Assembly (NCBI GenBank): GCA_965218875.1
Contig: OZ244707.1
Coordinates: forward strand, 1,550,001 to 1,614,000
Direction of reading: 5' to 3'
Origin: CBDCMJ01 sp965218875
Lineage (GTDB): Bacteria; Chloroflexota; Dehalococcoidia; Lucifugimonadales; UBA3495
DNA: 64,000 nucleotides
Shown piece after piece: positions 61,293 through 64,000 of the stretch. The notes under the pieces were generated by a model, which worked only from the letters and a program-made list of their open reading frames with translations, did not search any database and was not told where the DNA came from. The translations under genes and the position numbers were made by a program. Positions within the stretch are counted from its first letter, which is position 1, and each line of letters opens with the position of its first letter.

Positions 61293-61662
61293 CTGGATTT
61301 CCGCTGGGCGGTCCAAAGGGGCAGGGCGGCCTGGGCGATGGATGGGGCGGCGGCGAGGATAGGGAGAGCCGATTGCCGGAGTGGGGAGAGGCCGGGGTTT
61401 TTTATTTCAGGGCTATTGTGGGCCATTTCGAGCCATGGGCCTCAGTGGCGGTTAGATTTGGCAGGGCGCTATTGGCTGCCTATGAACAGGGTAGAGAGTG
61501 GTCACCGGACGTGGCAAGGGGGAAGTGTCGCGAGTTTTGGAGGAAGGGGGTCTTTTGGCTGTCACCCTAAACGAAGTGAAGGGTCTCTCCGCGGCAGGTG
61601 AGATTCTTGAGTCCGGGCGACCATGGCCTTGGGCAGAGGTTTCAGATTCCTCCCGTTGGTTC

Positions 61663-62006
61663 GGAATCACTATGGCCTTGCGGAGGCCACATAAGGGCGA
61701 TGAAAATGGGGGAGCACCGGGCGGCCCATCACCAGCGGCCGGGGCTTGCAGCTACGCATCTTAGATTCCTCGCCGCTTTGCGGCCATGGAATGACATGAT
61801 GGGGGCGCTCCGGCCCCGGCGCGTGGGACCCCAGGTAGGGGCGAGAGATTTTTCGCCCCTACCGATGACGCATAACCCCCCTGGGCGCGGCATCCCCGGC
61901 CCGGCAGCCGACCCCGGCCCGGACTCCGGCTCAGGACTTGAGATTCCTCGCCGCTTTGTGGCCACGGAATGACATGGTGGGGGCGCGACAAGCTATTTTC
62001 ATGGTA
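61663..62006. repeat. Long dispersed repeat, copy 2 (344 bp)
   Basis: Direct-orientation copy of 56394-56773 in the same order, lacking that copy's internal 40-bp duplication and with scattered substitutions. Confidence 0.85.
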
Positions 62007-62056
62007 ATGACAGGTAGGGACCAGGGTGACAATTAAAAGACCCTGGGAATGACCCT

Positions 62057-62239
62057 GTAACTGTTCAGACTTAAGGAGAACAGGCCCTTCGACTGCGCTC
62101 AGGACAGGCCCTTCGACAGGCTCAGAACCGGCCCTTCGACTGCGCTCAGGACAGGCCCTTCGACTGCGCTTTGTTCCGCCTACGGCTCCACTTCGCTTCG
62201 CTCAGGACGAACGGATACACATCAAGTCTAAACAGTTAC
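62057..62239. mobile_element. MITE-like element, second copy
   Basis: 183 bp, same family as 61134-61292. Left end GTAACTGTTCAGACTT, right end AAGTCTAAACAGTTAC (one mismatch in the inverted repeat). Inner units are repeats of CCCTTCGACTGCGCTCAGGA. The left flank AATGACCCT recurs a few bases beyond the right end (62244-62252), an imperfect target duplication. Inserted beside the long repeat copy 2. Confidence 0.8.
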
Positions 62240-62272
62240 AATCGAATGACCCTGACCTGACGTCCAGCGGCG

Positions 62273-63196
62273 TCAGCGGGCTTGTCCTCGATGCCAGGAC
62301 TCCCCCGCAGGCGGCCAGGGGTTGTCCTCCACCAACACCTGGGAAAGTTGGGTAAACGCGCCCTTCATGGCGCTGGGGTGAAGCCAGATGCTGTTGAACC
62401 CCAGGTTGGTGTAGTTTTGCGTCTCCCGCGAGGTGGCGTAGCGGACACCCAGGTCCGACAAGTGTGCGTCCACGGCCAGCGAGTCGTCTATCTGATAGAT
62501 GATCAGGTAAATGCCCTCGCCGCGCCGCTCCAGGAACCGCGCGGCAGGGGTGTCCCCGCCGGTGGGCTGGGCCAGTTCCACAAAGGTGTCCCAGCCAGCC
62601 AGGGGGATTACCGCGATTTCCAGATTGGTAAAACTCACCTGGAACCGGGCGGTGGCTCTCAGTCCGAATAACTCCTCCCAGCGCCGCACGGCGCTGTCCA
62701 GGTCTCGCACCAGCACCGCCACCTGCCGCAACTGGCTGGTCAGGTGGCTCCGGTCCACCTGCCGCCACCTCGGCCCGGCCGCGGGCCAGGGATTGTCGCC
62801 GCCGGAGACCTCGATTACCTGTATAAAGGTCCCGTTGAGGGAGGAGGGATGAATGAACGCCCAGCGCTGCCAGCCGTACGCGACTTCGTCGATAATCCGC
62901 AGCCCCTGGTCCCTTAGCCGGTACATCAACAGGTCGTACTCGGCGGTCTCGAAGACCAGCAGGTACGGGGCCTCGCCGCGGCGCTCCAGGAACCTGCCCG
63001 CGGCCGTGTCCGCCGACGTTGGTTGGAGGAGTTCCAGGAAGGTGCCGTTGCCCGCCGGAAACACCAATCTGCGGAGACCGTACCCGGACAGCTCCTCGGA
63101 GTGGCAGGGCTCCATGCCCAAGACCCGCCGGTACAGCTCCCGGCCTTCCTCCAGGTCCCGGACCAGGCATGCCACCTGTCTCAGACGCTGCAACAT
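62273..63196 (-). CDS. Double VOC-domain (glyoxalase-like) protein
   Basis: A 307-residue protein of two tandem vicinal-oxygen-chelate domains. Domain 1 (about 1-140) starts LRQVACLVRDLEEGRELYRRVLGM and has FLELLQPTSADTAAGRFLERRG and IHPSSLNGTFIQVIE. Domain 2 (about 150-300) repeats the pattern with LRQVAVLVRDLDSAVRRWEELFG, FVELAQPTGGDTPAARFLERRG and LHPSAMKGAFTQL. The parallel FLERRGEAPYLLVFE and FLERRGEGIYLIIYQ show an internal duplication. Each domain contributes metal ligands (His at the strand starts and Glu at FLE/FVE). It may be an extradiol dioxygenase, isomerase or lyase; activity is unknown. A MaoC gene follows upstream by 19 nt. Confidence 0.88.
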   Translation of the reverse strand: MLQRLRQVACLVRDLEEGRELYRRVLGMEPCHSEELSGYGLRRLVFPAGNGTFLELLQPTSADTAAGRFLERRGEAPYLLVFETAEYDLLMYRLRDQGLRIIDEVAYGWQRWAFIHPSSLNGTFIQVIEVSGGDNPWPAAGPRWRQVDRSHLTSQLRQVAVLVRDLDSAVRRWEELFGLRATARFQVSFTNLEIAVIPLAGWDTFVELAQPTGGDTPAARFLERRGEGIYLIIYQIDDSLAVDAHLSDLGVRYATSRETQNYTNLGFNSIWLHPSAMKGAFTQLSQVLVEDNPWPPAGESWHRGQAR

Positions 63197-63215
63197 TTCA
63201 GTCAGGCCAGCCGGG

Positions 63216-63632
63216 TCAATCGGGCAGGGACAGGATGGCCTTCCCGCCGGCGTAGCGTTCCCCCCCGGCGCCGGTCATCATCACGTCGCACTCCACCAGG
63301 TTCTTGCCGCTTTCCCGGCGGGTGTCGGTGACCGTGGCGGAGACGGCCAGGGGCCGGTGGTGGGGCACCGGCTGCCGGAAAACCAGATCGAGGTCCTCCA
63401 CCGCTTCCGGCCCGGCCCAGCCGGTTAGCAGCCTGGTCATCAGGGCCATAACCATGATTCCCGGCACGATGGGGCCGGCCAGGCCCGATTTGGCCGCCGT
63501 TTCCGGGCTGACGAAGCGGTTGGGGCCGGTGTTGCCCCACGCCTGGCAGAAGGACGACACGGCCTCGTCGGTGGCCTCGACCTCCAGGGGGCCGATCTCG
63601 TGACCTAAGTCAACTTCTTCGAACCTGAGCAA
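63216..63632 (-). CDS. MaoC-like hotdog-fold dehydratase
   Basis: A 138-residue hotdog protein. The family hallmarks are FCQAWGNTGPNRFVSPETAAKSGLAGPIVPGIM, which includes the conserved region near the active-site Asp/His (here N-x-R-F instead of the usual D-x-N-P-x-H), and TRRESGKNLVECDVMMTGAGG. MaoC enzymes hydrate enoyl-CoA thioesters. The missing catalytic His suggests a non-catalytic or specialised subunit, perhaps a partner of the second hotdog gene just upstream. Together they could form a heteromeric hydratase. Confidence 0.8.
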   Translation of the reverse strand: MLRFEEVDLGHEIGPLEVEATDEAVSSFCQAWGNTGPNRFVSPETAAKSGLAGPIVPGIMVMALMTRLLTGWAGPEAVEDLDLVFRQPVPHHRPLAVSATVTDTRRESGKNLVECDVMMTGAGGERYAGGKAILSLPD

Positions 63633-63692
63633 TGGCGTTCCTCAATTAGCCGGCGTTCCGTCTTGGCCTGGGGACGCCTGCGGCCAGGGGAA

Positions 63693-64000
63693 TCACTCGC
63701 GCCGGGCGAAAGACTCCTGGACGTCGGCCACGACCTCCCCGCTCTGCTTGGTAAACGTGGTCTCCCAGACCACGAACACCATGGTCCCACTGCGGCCTGT
63801 CTTGGCGTACACGTCCTTCAGGTGGGAGGACGCGGTCAGTTGGTCCCCGGCCACGATGGGGGCCTTGGGTTGGACCCGCTGCCCGGCGTGCATGCCCACC
63901 GTGCCGAACTGGAGCCTGATGTCGGGCAGCGCCACCCGGGTGACGAAGATGGTGCAGTAGGTGGGCGGCGCAATGATCCCGTCAAACCCGGCGGCGCGGG
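63693..64000 (-). CDS. MaoC N-terminal-type hotdog protein, partial at right edge
   Basis: About 102 residues are visible, cut by the right window end; the reading frame continues upstream with RAAGFDGIIAPPTYCTIFVTR. The segment AGQRVQPKAPIVAGDQLTAS, VKDVYAKTGRSGTMVFVVWET-like (here LKDVYAKTGRSGTMVFVVWE) and ADVQESFARRE follow the FAS1-like (R)-specific enoyl-CoA dehydratase N-terminal family. It lies 60 nt before the MaoC gene on the same strand, so the pair is probably one operon with the VOC gene. The real start is outside. Confidence 0.8.
   Translation of the reverse strand, partial: RAAGFDGIIAPPTYCTIFVTRVALPDIRLQFGTVGMHAGQRVQPKAPIVAGDQLTASSHLKDVYAKTGRSGTMVFVVWETTFTKQSGEVVADVQESFARRE

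Larger units (their letters stand above)
61037..62272. other. Gene-poor repeat-rich region
   Basis: About 1.2 kb without supported genes. From left to right: the leader of the hypothetical gene; MITE-like element 1 (61134-61292); spacer; inverted dispersed repeat near 61560-61620; long dispersed repeat copy 2 (61663-62006); short repeat; MITE-like element 2 (62057-62239). The 61338-61601 frame has no family features. Confidence 0.7.

Overview
The window is GC-rich, has no rRNA or tRNA, and reads as chromosomal sequence from an uncultivated Chloroflexota bacterium, most likely Dehalococcoidia or the SAR202 clade. That placement is inference. It rests on many luciferase-like (LLM) flavin oxidoreductases alongside GMC and Baeyer-Villiger flavoenzymes, a DUF5671 membrane protein, Prx-like selenoproteins, lipoproteins with Thr/Pro/Ala linkers typical of monoderm surfaces, and dispersed repeats of the CTTCGACAAGCTCAG and CATTCTGAGC type. 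No marker gene in the window fixes the phylogeny.

Layout. 1-5.4 kb: an LLM oxidoreductase cut by the left edge, a frameshifted IS1182-like transposase, a DUF5671 membrane protein, a second truncated IS copy and a VapC/Phd-type toxin-antitoxin pair. 5.8-13 kb: a ferritin-like protein next to a peroxiredoxin whose catalytic Cys is an in-frame UGA, an LLM oxidoreductase, an MBL hydrolase, an M14-like/GH105-like fusion and a CoxL-type molybdoenzyme. 13-15 kb: a convergent GIY-YIG (Eco29kI-like) nuclease and amino-DNA-methyltransferase, a candidate restriction-modification system. 15-19.3 kb: an alpha/beta hydrolase, a third LLM protein and a B12-binding radical SAM protein with a repeated helical tail. 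19.4-29 kb: housekeeping genes fabF-recJ, lgt, ispE-rsmA, a large-type SRP RNA with a clear promoter, galU, a DinB protein and lepA. 29-36 kb: oppF-oppD, a three-repeat DUF11-like surface protein, an MFS transporter and a fluoroacetate-dehalogenase-like hydrolase. 36-50 kb: a small sulfite-oxidase-fold protein, a GMC oxidoreductase, a DrrAB-type ABC exporter, a second UGA-containing peroxiredoxin lipoprotein, an ECF sigma/VWA operon, a Baeyer-Villiger monooxygenase and two orphan substrate-binding lipoproteins. 50-56 kb: a second GMC oxidoreductase, a chimeric small membrane protein, an Fe3+-binding lipoprotein with a decayed downstream permease, a broken ImmA/IrrE gene and a HAD phosphatase. 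56-60 kb: a zinc-type ABC transporter and Fur-family regulator with three matching palindromic boxes. 60-62.3 kb: repeat-rich sequence with two MITE-like elements. 62.3-64 kb: a double VOC protein and two MaoC-type hotdog proteins, the last running off the right edge.

The most notable signals are two separate selenocysteine peroxiredoxins, each with a hairpin directly after the UGA; the candidate R-M pair; the Zur-type regulon with two boxes 30 bp apart; and a non-autonomous element with perfect 16-bp terminal inverted repeats and an 8-bp target duplication.
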